Source of the DNA: Sipunculus nudus
Lineage: Eukaryota; Annelida; Sipuncula; Golfingiida; Sipunculidae
Direction: 5' to 3'
NCBI GenBank assembly: GCA_026874595.1
Contig: CM049320.1
Location: forward strand, 10,939,964 to 11,003,963
Length of the DNA stretch: 64,000 nucleotides
Positions 45,521 to 56,129 of this stretch are shown one piece after another. Position numbers and translations under genes: made by a program. A model generated the notes under the pieces. That model was not told where the DNA came from. It ran no database searches and saw nothing but the letters and a program-made list of their open reading frames with translations. Position 1 is the stretch's first letter; the number at the start of each line of letters is the position of its first letter.

Positions 45521-46264
45521 GTCATTAACAGACTTGCATTTCTTTCTTTAAGGAAGACTACTAAATCTTCACTGCAGCAGTTGACGAACTGCTCACGAAG
45601 CATCAAATCTCTCAGAGCATCGAAGCTCTTTTCCACGCCTGATAACTTGATCCAGTTATCAAGAAAACCGCTCAGTTTGACGGCAAACTGACTAGGCGTC
45701 TCGCCTTTCCCGGGTAAACTCGAACGAAATAAATGCCGATACCCATCCTCTGTCATTCGAAATCCTTTTAGAAGGGCTGCTTTTAAACTATCATAACACG
45801 ACGCATTCTCCGCCGACAACAAAGAAAAAATTTAAGGGCTTTACCCTTCAACAAGGTGCTAAGCTGAAACGCCCATTTCGCACGTGGAAATTCCTGGCTA
45901 GTAGCCAGCCTCTCGAATCTATCGAGATACGCGTCGATCCTATCAACTGACTCATCAAAATGAGGCAGCTTCACCTTTTGAAACTGGACACGAGCAGCTT
46001 CGCCTGCCGCATCCTGGCGACCGCGATTCCCTATCCTCGCTAATTCTAGCTCATGATCACGCTCGCGCTCTCTCTCTCTTTCGCTAGCTCTAACTCGTGT
46101 TCGCGAGACTTAGCCGCTTCTTCACGCTCCTTTGCGCGGGCGTCCCGTTCCTGTGATTCACGCTCTCTAGCTAACGCGACCTGCTCATGAGCAAACTGCT
46201 GTAGCTTATCTCCCATATAACCTAATGCTCTACCGCATTCTATGGCATCTTTCAACAGATCCAT
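45355..46264 (-). pseudogene. gag of the LTR element: coiled coil and SCAN-like capsid, three frameshifts
   Basis: The likely start is ATG 46264 (MDLLKDAIECGRALGYM), followed by a highly charged coiled coil rich in RERE/AKERE. After a frameshift in the (GA) run near 46070, the sequence VKLPHFDESVDRIDAYLDRF begins the capsid. After another shift in the A/T run near 45828, the segment YDSLKAALLKGFRMTEDGYR to LREQFVNCCSEDL resembles the SCAN domain, which is held to descend from Gmr1-like gag. A third shift near 45540 leads into the zinc-knuckle frame. All three shifts lie in or beside low-complexity runs. Confidence 0.75.
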
Positions 46265-46925
46265 AGTGATTACCAAAATCACGCGAATCAATAGGTTAAA
46301 AACGCGGAAACCGCAACACAAGTCACCCTATTTATACCAGAGTGTCACCGCGACACAAGCATAACAGTTTTATTCAACACGAAACCATCCGTGTCACAAC
46401 ACCGACAAACCGACGGACGACTGGTCCGAAATAAAGTCCCTAAACCTTCAACGCCACCACCCTGTTACGCACTACGCACTAATGATCCCGAAGACAACTC
46501 GCAGGGTGTAAACGAAGCCTAAATACAACGCAATCACGACAATACTCAGTAATAAACCGAATCAAGCTAGTATACACGGTTACTGAACAGGAACCCGAGA
46601 AAAAACGGCGAGCGAAACGAGAATACCTTGCAATGTGTCAGCAGTGTATTACCTCTAGACAAAAGACGGGGGGAGGGGGGCAACTCACCTCGTGCTGCAG
46701 GATCCAGGTAAGCAAAACTGTTAAGTGTAGGTCCCCAATAACTAAGGATTTTTAGAGCCTGTCAAGTTATACTAGTTACCCGTAAATGATACAGAACTAA
46801 TGTAATTACACATTATAACCACCATCATTTACAACGATAAACCGACTGAGCGGGTTTGAGATAAGCAAGTGAAACGTGAGCACAGGTAAGAAACTAGCAT
46901 TTAATCTGAAAGTACAGAGTACAAA

Positions 46926-46943
46926 TCCCGGCTCCGGGCACCA
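46926..46943 (-). promoter_or_regulatory. Primer-binding site of the LTR element
   Basis: On the minus strand, four bases (TTAT) after the LTR end, the sequence is TGGTGCCCGGAGCCGGGA. It begins TGG as expected for pairing with the CCA end of a tRNA. The complement looks like a tRNA 3' arm; I cannot name the tRNA with confidence. Confidence 0.7.
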
Positions 46944-46947
46944 ATAA

Positions 46948-47163
46948 TGTCACACGAAAGGGGTAGTGACAGACCTGTGTTCTTTTAAAGGGATTAATTT
47001 GTACTCGTACGGGCGTCAGTTGGTCGTGCTCTCGACTTGCTTCACTCAAATTCACTCAAATCAGCCTCTCAAAAATCCCATAAACGCAGTGAGAAACATT
47101 TAAGACTTTGATTACGAGACATTTACAGTTATAACAGATGTGTGGACTCACCTACACTTAAGA
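46948..47163 (-). repeat. 5' LTR remnant (216 bp of about 1085)
   Basis: Almost identical to 40674-40889 (differences such as 'cagtgag' against 'cagtgtg'), then abruptly minisatellite. The upstream ~870 bp of the 5' LTR, with its promoter, are missing, so the element cannot be transcribed from its own 5' LTR. Confidence 0.85.
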
Positions 47164-49396
47164 GGAGGAAAGAAGTGTCGGATAAGGGAGAGTAAATGAG
47201 CGGTAAAGAAGGTTCAAAAGGGGTAGAAGGAAAGAAGTGTCGGCTAAGGGAGAGTAGTTCAGCGGCAAGAAGGTAGAAAGAGGGAAAGCAGGAAAGAAAC
47301 GTCGACTAAGGGAGAGTAAATGAGCTACAAAGAAGGTAAAAAGGCAAAAAGGAGGTAAGAAGTGTTGGCTCAGGGAGAGTAGATCAGCGGCAAAGTAGAT
47401 AGAAAGAGGGAGAGGAGCAAAGAAGTATTGGCTAAGGGAGAGTAATTGAGCGGCAAAGAAGGTAGAAAAGGGGAGAGGAGGAAAGAAGTGTCGGCTTAGG
47501 GAGAGTAGATCAGTGGCAAGAAGGTTGAAAGGGGGAGAAGAGGAAAGAAGTGTCGGCCAAGGGAGAGTAAATGAAAGGCATAGGAGGTAGAAAGATGGGA
47601 GAAGGAAAAAAGTGTCGGCAAAGGGAAAGTAGATCAGCGGCAAAGAAGGTAGAAAGGGGGAAAGGAGGAAAGAAGTATCAGCTCAGGGAGAGTAAATGAG
47701 CGGCAAAGAAGGTAGATAGGGGGAGAGGAGGATAGAAGTGTCGGATAAGGGAGAGTAAATGAGCGGCAAGAAGGTAGAAAGAGGGAAAGCAGGAAAGAAG
47801 TGTCGGATAAGGGAGAGTAAATGAGCGGTAAAGAAGGTTCAAAAGGGGTAGAAGGAAAGAAGTGTCGGCTAAGGGAGAGTAGTTCAGCGGCAAGAAGGTA
47901 GAAAGAGGGAAAGCAGGAAAGAAACGTCGACTAAGGGAGAGTAAATGAGCGACAAAGAAGGTAAAAAGGCAAAAAGGAGGTAAGAAGTGTTGGCTCAGGG
48001 AGAGTAGATCAGCGGCAAAGTAGATAGAAAGAGGGAGAGGAGCAAAGAAGTATTGGCTAAGGGAGAGTAATTGAGCGGCAAAGAAGGTAGAAAAGGGGAG
48101 AGGAGGAAAGAAGTGTCGGCTTAGGGAGAGTAGATCAGTGGCAAGAAGGTTGAAAGGGGGAGAAGAGGAAAGAAGTGTCGGCCAAGGGAGAGTAAATGAA
48201 AGGCATAGGAGGTAGAAAGGTGGGAGAAGGAAAAAAGTGTCGGCAAAGGGAAAGTAGATCAGCGGCAAAGAAGGTAGAAAGGGGGAAAGGAGGAAAGAAG
48301 TATCAGCTCAGGGAGAGTAAATGAGCGGCAAAGAAGGTAGATAGGGGGAGAGGAGGATAGAAGTGTCGGATAAGGGAGAGTAAATGAGCGGCAAGAAGGT
48401 AGAAAGAGGGAAAGCAGGAAAGAAGCGTCGGCTAAGGGAGAGTAAATGAGCGACAAAGAAGGTAAAAAGGGAAAGAGGAGGAAAGAAGTGTTGGCTCAGG
48501 GAGAGTAGATCAGCGGCAAAGAAGATAGAAAGAGGGAGAGGAGCAAAGAAGTATTGGCTAAGGCAGAGTAATTGAGCGGCAAAGAAGGTAGAAAAGGGGA
48601 GAGGAGGAAAGAAGTGTCGGCTTAGGGAGAGTAGATCAGCGGCAAGAAGGTAGAAAGGGGGAGAAGGGGAAAGAAGTGTCGGCCAAGGGAGAGTAAATGA
48701 AAGGCATAGAAGGTAGAAAGGTGGGAGGAGGAAAAAAGTGTCGGCAAAGGGAGAATAGATCAGCGGCAAAGAAGGTAGAAAGGGGGAGAGGAGGAAAGAA
48801 GTGTTGTTTCAGGGAGAGTAGATGAGAGGGAAAGAAGGTAGAAAGGGGGGAAAGCAGGAAAGAAGTGTCGGCTAGGGGAGAGTAAATGAGAGGGAAAGAA
48901 GGTAGAAAGGGGGAGAGGAGGAAAAAAGTGTCGGCTAAGGGAGAGTAAATGAGAGGGAAAGAAGGTAGAAAGGGGTAGAAGAAAAGAAGTGTCGGCTAAG
49001 GGAGAGTAGATCAGCGGCAAGAAGGTAGAAAGGGGGAAAGCAGGAAAGAAGTGTCGACTAAGGGAGAGTAGATCAGCGGCAAGAAGGTAGAAAGGGGGAA
49101 AGCAGGAAAGAAGTGTCGGCTAAAGGAGAGTAAATGAGCGGCAAAGAAGGTAAAAAGGGGAAGAGGAGGAAAGAAGTGTTGGCTTAGGGAGAGTAGATCA
49201 GCGGCAAAGAATATAGACAGAGGGACAGGAGCAAAGAAGTATTGGCTTAGGGAGAGTAGATCAGCGGCAAGAAGATAGAAAGGGGGAAAGAGGAAAAAAG
49301 TGTCCGCTAAGGGAGAGTAAATGAGCCGCAAAGAAGGCAGAAATGGGGAGAGGAGGAAAAAGTGTCGGCTAAGGGAGAGTAGATCAGCGCCAAAGA
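47164..49396 (+). repeat. Purine-rich minisatellite, right block, with 625-bp higher-order repeat
   Basis: The same ~60-bp unit as 40080-40673, about 37 copies. A higher-order period of 625 bp is visible: 47176 and 47801 begin identical series of units, including private variants ('gcggtaaagaaggttcaaaagg', 'aaacgtcgactaag'). A third, more diverged period follows from about 48415. Long minus-strand ORFs exist only because the units lack stops in that frame. Confidence 0.9.
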
Positions 49397-50330
49397 CACT
49401 TATCCTTATCCGACACTTCTTTCCTCCTCTCCCCCTTTCTACCATCTTTGCCGCTCATTTACTCTCCCTGAGCCGATACTTCTTTCCTACTCTTCCCTTC
49501 TCTACCTTCTTTGCCGCTGATCTGCTCACATTAGCCAACACTTCTTTCTTCCTCTCCCTTTTCTACCTTCTTTTCCGCTCACCCACTCTCCCTTACCCGA
49601 CAATTATTTATTAGTGATTTCAAGGGCCTGTGCCTTAGCCGACCCTTCTTTACTCCCCTCTCCGTTCTACCTTCTTTCGCGCTCATTAATTATCCCTTAG
49701 CTGAACCCCCTATCCTACTCTCTACTTTTCTACCTTCTTTCTCGCTCACATGCTATTCCTAAGCCAACCCTTCCGTGCCTCTTCTATCCTTTTCAAATCT
49801 CCTCTTTGTTGCTCAATTAAATCCCTTTTCAACCATCCTTACCTCCTTTCTCCTTTTCTACTCTCATCTTTTCCACTCAAGTACTCTCCGTTAGCCAACC
49901 CTTCTTTTCTCCCCTCTCATTTCTCTCTCTTCTTTTCCGCTTACCTACACTCCCTCAGACGATCCCTATTTCGTCTACTTTCTAACCTCTTATTTACTAC
50001 TCACCGACTCTCCTGTACCCGATCTATAGCGGATCCATTTTTCTTTCTCTCTCCATTCCTGAAGACTGCTTTGATGCTCTCATCTGATCTCCCCTGGCTG
50101 ACCTCTTCTTTTACTCTCTTCTCTCCCTTACCCGATCCTTCCTTCGCTTCTTGCCGCTTTAATGCTCTCTTCTCTTTTTCTTCTTTCTCCTTCTCTCTAC
50201 TCTCCGCTGCTGTCCTTTCTCTCTTTTTCTTTTACTGTCGTCGTCTCATATCGTCTCGACTCGACTCGACTCGACTCGACTCTACTTTCTATCCTCTCCT
50301 TTTTTTCTGCTCTGCTCCTTACCTCTTAAT
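49397..50330 (-). repeat. Minisatellite, pyrimidine-rich on + strand (right inverted arm)
   Basis: From 'cacttatccttatccgacacttctttcctcctctcccc' onward the unit appears reverse-complemented and gradually degenerates into CT-rich sequence. Together with the left arm this makes the locus an inverted structure, with purine strand switches at 40079/40080 and about 49397. Confidence 0.85.
50255..50282. repeat. (CTCGA)n microsatellite
   Basis: Five copies of 'ctcga' inside CT-rich DNA. Confidence 0.9.
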
Positions 50331-50689
50331 TCCTTATTCTGTTCTTCCCTTGTCCTTTTGTCTGCTCTGCTGATCCCCTGTTCTTTAAATTCGTTTCTGC
50401 TCATCTGATCTCCTTATTTCTGCTCCGTCCTCCCCTTTATTTAGACCTGCGTAGGCCCCTTTAATTTTTTAAGATTCTGATATTACATACTTGTACCCAG
50501 AGTAAAAGCAACCACTTTACTGTTACTCTGTTGACCGTATGTTCAGTACCCTGTTGCTGCCATGTCCACTAGCAGTTCAAGTAATTTACAATTGTCACTA
50601 TAGGTGGCACCTGTTTGCTCAGTTTGAGGATTTTCATGTAGTCCTTACCCCTGAGTGATATCCCCCCCGGAGAAGGAAGTAAACTATTT

Positions 50690-50713
50690 TCACAAGCCCC
50701 CCCCCCCCCCCCG
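50690..50713. repeat. C-run
   Basis: A run of about 16 C following 'cacaag'; marks a repeat edge similar to those at 5385 and 54713. Confidence 0.8.
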
Positions 50714-50820
50714 TGAAGATACCAATACATGATATAAAAAATGATCACTGAACATTAATAAACGTGATAAAAAAACAACAAATAGTTAACTAATCTGTTC
50801 CTCGACCTGTTGCATGGCTA

Positions 50821-51225
50821 TCCCTTATTCTGCTCTGCTAATTTTCCTTTAATTTGCTCCGCTCACCTCCTCTCCTCTATACTACTCTTCTCCTCTCCCT
50901 TATTCTGCTCTGCTAATTTCCCTTTTATTTGCTCCGCTAACCTCCTCTCCTTTATACTACTCTTCTCCTCTCCCTTATTCTGCTCTGCTAATTTTCCTTC
51001 AATTTTCTCCGTTAACCTCCTCTCCTTTATACTACGCTACTCCTCTCCCTTATTCTGCTCTGCTAATTTCCCTTTAATTTGCTCCGCTCACCTCCTCTCC
51101 TTTATACTACTCTTCTCCTCTCCCTTATTCTGCTCTGCTAATTGTCTTTTAATCTGCTCCGCTCACCTCCTTTCCCTAATACTACTCTTCTCCTTTCCCT
51201 TATTCTGCTCTGCTCTCTTGTTTAT
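50821..51225 (+). repeat. 75-bp minisatellite, about 5.3 copies
   Basis: 'tcccttattctgctctgcta' starts at 50821, 50896, 50971, 51046, 51121 and 51196: exactly 75 bp each time. Because 75 is 25 codons, an open frame of about 200 codons runs through it, rich in Leu/Ser/Phe. I do not regard it as a gene. The flanking 51226-51560 is the same CT-rich type, degenerated. Confidence 0.95.
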
Positions 51226-51560
51226 CTGCTCTGCTTTTTTTCCGTCATGCTGCTCTTATCTTCCCTTCCTTTTCTGCTCTGCAGGTCTCCTCTTTTGCTC
51301 CCCCTTTTCCAAATTCAATTATTATTCTACTCTGCCCCTTTTTTCTCTTCTTTTTTATCCTTCTCTGCTCTTTTCAAGTTTATCTTTTTCTTCGCTGCTG
51401 TTCTCATCTCTGTAATTTCGACCTATTCATTCTGTTCTCGCCTTCCCTTCTCTTCTTTTATGTTGCACCCCCTTCCTCATGCCACATTGTCCTCCATTGC
51501 CGTCTACGTTGTATGTTACTTTATATGCCTTCCTTTCAATTCCTCTAAATATTTTCTTTG

Positions 51561-52082
51561 TCTATGAATGGGAAAAAAGGTTAGCTTCTAGTTATAATAA
51601 AAGTTTAAATAAAACCGCCATGTAAAATTATGAATATTTATAAAAATTATTATTATGATGAATTTCGAATTTATTTTAAGGGGAGAAAATATTATAGATT
51701 TCCGATTTTAAATCTGAATAAACCAATATATATACATATATAAATTTGTGTATGTGTGTGTGCGTGTGTGATTAGCACAGGTAACTTAATCGGCAGACGA
51801 GTGTCCTGACTATAATGATGTATGAATTGGCCGCCAGATGTCACCTCTGTTTTGGTGGATTATGTCAGTGTTTTATTTCACGGCACAGATTTGCCTACGT
51901 CAAGCAGGTCATGTTTTCTCCGCTGTTTGTTTCTTGTTTCTTGTTTTTTTACGAGGGAAAAAGCAAAAATAGTTCATCCATTAAAACGATTTTATGTGGA
52001 TGAAATATTTGAACAGGAAAACCCCATTTAGATTTATGGCGGAAGATGGGCTCTGCTGAGTGCATGCATGGTATTCTTGATT
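51561..52082. other. No gene seen
   Basis: AT-rich, with a (TG)n run near 51750-51770. A short ORF at 51815-52031 has no recognisable features. Confidence 0.4.

Positions 52083-52142
<60 letters not shown>
52083..52142. repeat. (TA)n microsatellite
   Basis: Long alternating TA run. Confidence 0.95.
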
Positions 52143-52146
<4 letters not shown>

Positions 52147-52261
52147 CAACATGTTGTTACACTCATCAGGTAAGGCTGAAATGGGCTAGATTACCGGTAT
52201 ACGTGTTACAGAGATATGCGACCCTGAACGTACATATGTTACTAGCCTGTTGTGTCACATG

Positions 52262-52825
52262 TAATCAAGACGTTTGATTGTAAATGTGCGTCCATCAAAC
52301 TGAGTTATAGTTGCATGCCAAATATGAAGCAATACATTGATGGACACAACAAGACAAAACTCTCAAGGAATGGAAATGCCTCGAAATCCACTTAATGAAA
52401 CTGCAGAAAAACCAACAGAATGTCCCATGCCCGGCCATTGCTTAAAGGAATCAATTGTATGCCAAGCGACCGTAACAGCCGCAAGTGAGCCGAAGCAAAG
52501 CTACATAGGATTAACAGAGAACTCATTCAAGTCATGCTATGCTTACCGCAAATCATCTTTCATGAACAAATCTAAGAAATTCAACACAGAACTTAGCAAA
52601 TATATTTGGCAACTGAGAGACAAAGGTGTAGACTACAGTATTACATGGAAAATACTGAAGCAGGCAAAGGCTTAAAACAGCGCAACCAACAGATGTGACT
52701 TATGTTTATGGGAAAAATACTATTTGCAACCCACATTTGGCCACCCTTAATGGAACGAACTTATCACCGCCTGTAGGCATGCGAACAAATTTCTACTTGA
52801 GAATTTCATAACATAGATTCAAGTT
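52262..52825 (+). pseudogene. Penelope-like element fragment with GIY-YIG endonuclease domain
   Basis: The frame carries LSYSCMPNMKQYIDGHNKT (end of the RT/linker type), then CPMPGHCLKESIVCQATVTA, QSYIGLTENSFKSCYAYRKS and TELSKYIWQLRDKGVDYSI. After a stop following KILKQAKA the same frame continues with RCDLCLWEKYYLQP and, past another stop, NELITACRHANKFLLENF. These are the successive blocks of the GIY-YIG nuclease at the C-terminus of Penelope-like retroelements. The RT part is absent and two stops break the domain, so it is a dead 3' fragment. Confidence 0.85.
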
Positions 52826-53245
52826 TTAAGGACCCCTCAGTATATTTTCTTTTTTCTTTTTGTTTCTTCTTTCTTTCATAACGCAACAAGAAAACACATG
52901 GAGAGCCCCGTGTTTATACGCATATAGCCGTCTTTAAGCACTGTAACTAACTGCTCTCAGTGCAGCTTCTTACCAGCTCCCCTCATACAACGACCTTTGA
53001 CCCCAGTCCTTTCGTATCCCGACTTACTCTATCAAATGCTTGTATCTTTGCCCAAGGGGCACATTTACACTCAACAGTCTGGGTTACAAGTGACACAACA
53101 GGCCAATAACATATATACATTCAGGATCACATTTCTCTGTAACACGTATACCGGTATTCTAGTCCATTTCAGTCAGACAGCCTTACCCGATGAGTTGCAC
53201 GAAACTACGTAGTAGTAAAACGTCTGAAAATACTTGATTCGTCTT
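52826..53245. other. No gene seen
   Basis: No supported feature between the Penelope fragment and the (TA)n tract. Confidence 0.4.
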
Positions 53246-53249
53246 CATT

Positions 53250-53250
53250 T

Positions 53251-53306
<56 letters not shown>
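53250..53306. repeat. (TA)n microsatellite
   Basis: Long alternating TA run. Confidence 0.95.
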
Positions 53307-53307
<1 letters not shown>

Positions 53308-54275
53308 TATACCCTAATATCTTGATGTCGCATAGTCGCACAATGAAATTAGGGGAATTCCTCTAGTGTATGTATTATTGAAAAATGGCAAACCAAGCGT
53401 CTCTGTTAGCCTATGTATAGCATTTCACTAGCCAGAGTACCGATCATTATAATTATAAATGCGTTCTATTTACAGAACAAGTCATTTTACGGCTGCAGTG
53501 CACACTAACGACAAGACCTTCAGTGTGGAAGGTTGGTGGAGGTCATAGGCTCGTTTTATGTGGTGACTCTGTTACTCGCGTTATTGACTGTGGTTTCATG
53601 TCATTGTGTGTATGCATACAATAAAGGGCATGGCCTAGCTGCACTTGATGTATAATGTATTTGTCTATGTGGCAATAATGAATCTGATCATGTCGTAGCA
53701 GAAATTCACGCATCATGCCGAAGAAGAGGCGGTTTCTTCGTTGATTATTGGTTGATTGAAGTAAACAATTTATGTTTGTGACAATCCTGTCGGGAAATAT
53801 ATATTTTTTTCAATGCGTAATTTTAAAACACTTGAAGGAATAAAAGTAGGTAAAAGATAATAAAATAATACTCAAATGTTGTCACAACTGATATTATTTA
53901 CTCCTTAATCTTAGGAGCCAGATTTTATTTCTAAAATTCTAGTTGGGAGGGTTTTCATGCCCCCTGCGTCCCATTCTGAACCAAGCAGTGAAACAGTTAG
54001 AGAATTTTTATTTGTATCTGATGATTTTTGCGGGGCAAAGACTATCACACGCACAGCCACACATACACGCATTTCTGCGATAAGAATACTAAAGGTACAT
54101 AAAACAGTTGCAATAATATGTGTATTATGTCACGCTATTCGGTCATTGTAGATGAATATAAGATCACAAGCAAGATTCCTCTGGACTCACTTTCACCAAT
54201 CGGATATCGTGCTTTACACGTTGTTATGTTTCATTGAATCAGTGACGTCAACTTATCTTCTATGGTCGGGGGGGG
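53307..54275. other. No gene seen
   Basis: AT-rich; the ORF near 53957-54151 shows no recognisable feature. Confidence 0.4.
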
Positions 54276-54314
54276 GGGGGATGACTTGCACACACACACA
54301 CACATACACACCCT

Positions 54315-54355
<41 letters not shown>

Positions 54356-54403
54356 CGTCTGTATGACACAATATAAATATATAAATGCCTGTATGGCACA
54401 TTT

Positions 54404-54446
<43 letters not shown>

Positions 54447-54450
54447 CTTA
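54276..54450. repeat. (CA)n/(TA)n compound microsatellite
   Basis: A G-run, (CA)n with two interruptions, (TA)n, an A-run and a second (TA)n in sequence. Confidence 0.9.
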
Positions 54451-54559
54451 ATCACTTTGAAAAATATTGCAATAGATTTAAGGTTTCACAAAATAAGGTA
54501 TTATGTTACCAGTATATAAGTTGATTCAAAACTGCGTTTAGATATAATATTTCACAGTA

Positions 54560-54755
54560 AACTATAACAAATGAAACCAAAGTCTATAATTCTATTTATT
54601 AATATATCTAATTTGCAATATGTAAAAATTATTCTCTGAATAGTGCGGGGGGGGGGGTTGATTACTTTGACCATCCCACCCTCCCTCCAAAAAATGTGGG
54701 GGGATATATAACCCCCCCCCCCCCCCATCCTCCTTTATTGGCGCCCGTGCAATGA
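54560..54755 (+). repeat. Dispersed poly-C repeat, second copy
   Basis: Matches 5240-5415 ('accaaagtctataattctattt', 'ttgcaatat', 'attattctctgaatagtg', G-run, 'ccatccc.ccct', C-run, 'attggcgccc'). Confidence 0.65.
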
Positions 54756-55480
54756 GTGAATAAACACAGTGTATCCGTTTCTGTTTACCATAACAAGACC
54801 ACAGATCCAAACTTGCGCATGCGCATCCAAATCAGGAAGGAGAAACATGAAAGAATGACCCAGAAGAACTTACATCTATTACAAGCTTGTATTAAAAGCT
54901 TGATTTTTTTCAAGTTGTGCGGTACGGCTACCAGGTGGCGCGGTTGCTATGGTTATGTGACACTGATCGCGCCCGGTGCAAACCATTGACCACTTGTGCT
55001 CAGGAGTAAGCAAACTGCCTTAGAACGAAATATCAGCTGATATCATAACACTTTAGGGAAACACTGCACTTCAAACATGCACATGTAACATGAGAATATG
55101 TGAACAGGTCCTTCCAAGTGACACTGACAACGTAGTCCTGTGGAAATTTTGTGATAATACCCAAAAGAAGAATATAAACCTTGAGTTTATTTGTTTTAAA
55201 TTGAATCGAATACAAGTACAAATATAATGAAAATAAATACAAAAATTACAAGGAAAAATATAAATGACAACAGTTCCATTACAAACAAATACATGGACAT
55301 ATCACATCATTCAGGTATATGGAAAACATGTCGAATAACAGAAAACATTACAAAAGTGCACAGTATACATGAATTTAGAAATGCTACAAATAGTATAAGT
55401 TTACATTGTTTGTTAATTATACTTGTGGTTTTAAATATTATGATTTGGAGAGAGCGAGAGGTAGAGAAAGAGAGAGGAAA
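54756..55480. other. No gene seen
   Basis: AT-rich; contains a short GC-richer block at 54810-54990 without recognisable coding features. Confidence 0.4.
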
Positions 55481-55570
55481 AGAAGAAGATAAATAGAAGA
55501 AGAAGAAGAAGAAGAAGAAAGGGGAGGGAGAAATCAATATAGAGGAAGAGAAAGGAAGAAAAGAAAAGTT
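55450..55570 (+). repeat. Purine-rich (GAA)n/(GA)n tract
   Basis: 'gagagagcgagaggtagag' to 'agaagaagaagaagaagaag' and GA-rich continuation. Confidence 0.85.
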
Positions 55571-55719
55571 TAGGTTAACAACAAACGGCTACGAAATATA
55601 ATCTACATTAATTTTTTCCTCTCTCATTCATCTTCTCTGTCACTGTTAAAATTGTCAGCTCCCAAAATGCAAGTGGGTTAATATGTTTCTTCAGGTGAGA
55701 GGGTATGAACTAACTATAC

Positions 55720-55880
55720 AGGGGCGTCAATACAAAGGAGGGTTATAACCACCCCTTCTCCACACACACACACACACACACACACACATTTTTTCAAAGG
55801 CGATCAAACCTGATATTCAAAGAATAATATTTATATATTGAAATACAATATATTTATAAACAGAATTATAGTGTTTGGTT
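55720..55880 (-). repeat. Dispersed poly-C repeat, inverted third copy
   Basis: 'aggggcgtcaatacaaaggagggttataaccacccc' is the reverse complement of the ends at 5400 and 54730, with (CA)n replacing part of the C-run, then 'aaagaataatatt', which matches the inverted 'attattctctgaa' side. Confidence 0.6.
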
Positions 55881-56129
55881 CGATTTCCTGAGTTTACCAT
55901 TAAAACTATGGATACCGAAACCTGGTTTAGAGTATCCTATATTGAACCATAATACCTTATCTTTTAAAACCTCTTACTTGTATTCAATATATTTGAAATG
56001 TGTCACAGGGATAGTGAAAGGTGTTGTCCCAACATTGATTACCCTTCCACGCCTACGAGTCCCCCCCCCCAACCCATAAACATGAACTGACGCTACTGGA
56101 ACTATATCATAACTAATATAAGCTGAGAT

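Larger units (their letters stand above)
40674..47163 (-). mobile_element. Gmr1-like Ty3/gypsy LTR retrotransposon, 5' LTR truncated
   Basis: Layout in the direction of transcription (leftwards): truncated 5' LTR (47163-46948), primer-binding site, gag with coiled coil and SCAN-like capsid, zinc knuckle, aspartic protease, integrase, reverse transcriptase, RNase H, purine tract, and full 3' LTR (41758-40674). Integrase before RT is the Ty1/copia order. The RT/RH/INT sequence type with a GPY/F module is Ty3/gypsy. That combination defines the Gmr1-like group. All catalytic motifs are readable. Breaks are few: three frameshifts in gag, one in-frame TAG and one single-base frameshift in pol. It is inserted in the minisatellite. 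Confidence 0.85.

Noticed and set aside
47158-49445. Several long minus-strand ORFs rich in Leu/Ser/Phe/Pro
   Set aside because: They run through the ~60-bp minisatellite and differ only as the repeat does; no non-repetitive coding sequence.
50810-51567. 201-codon and 141-codon plus-strand ORFs
   Set aside because: Product of the 75-bp repeat, a multiple of three without stop codons; two overlapping frames are open, which argues against coding.
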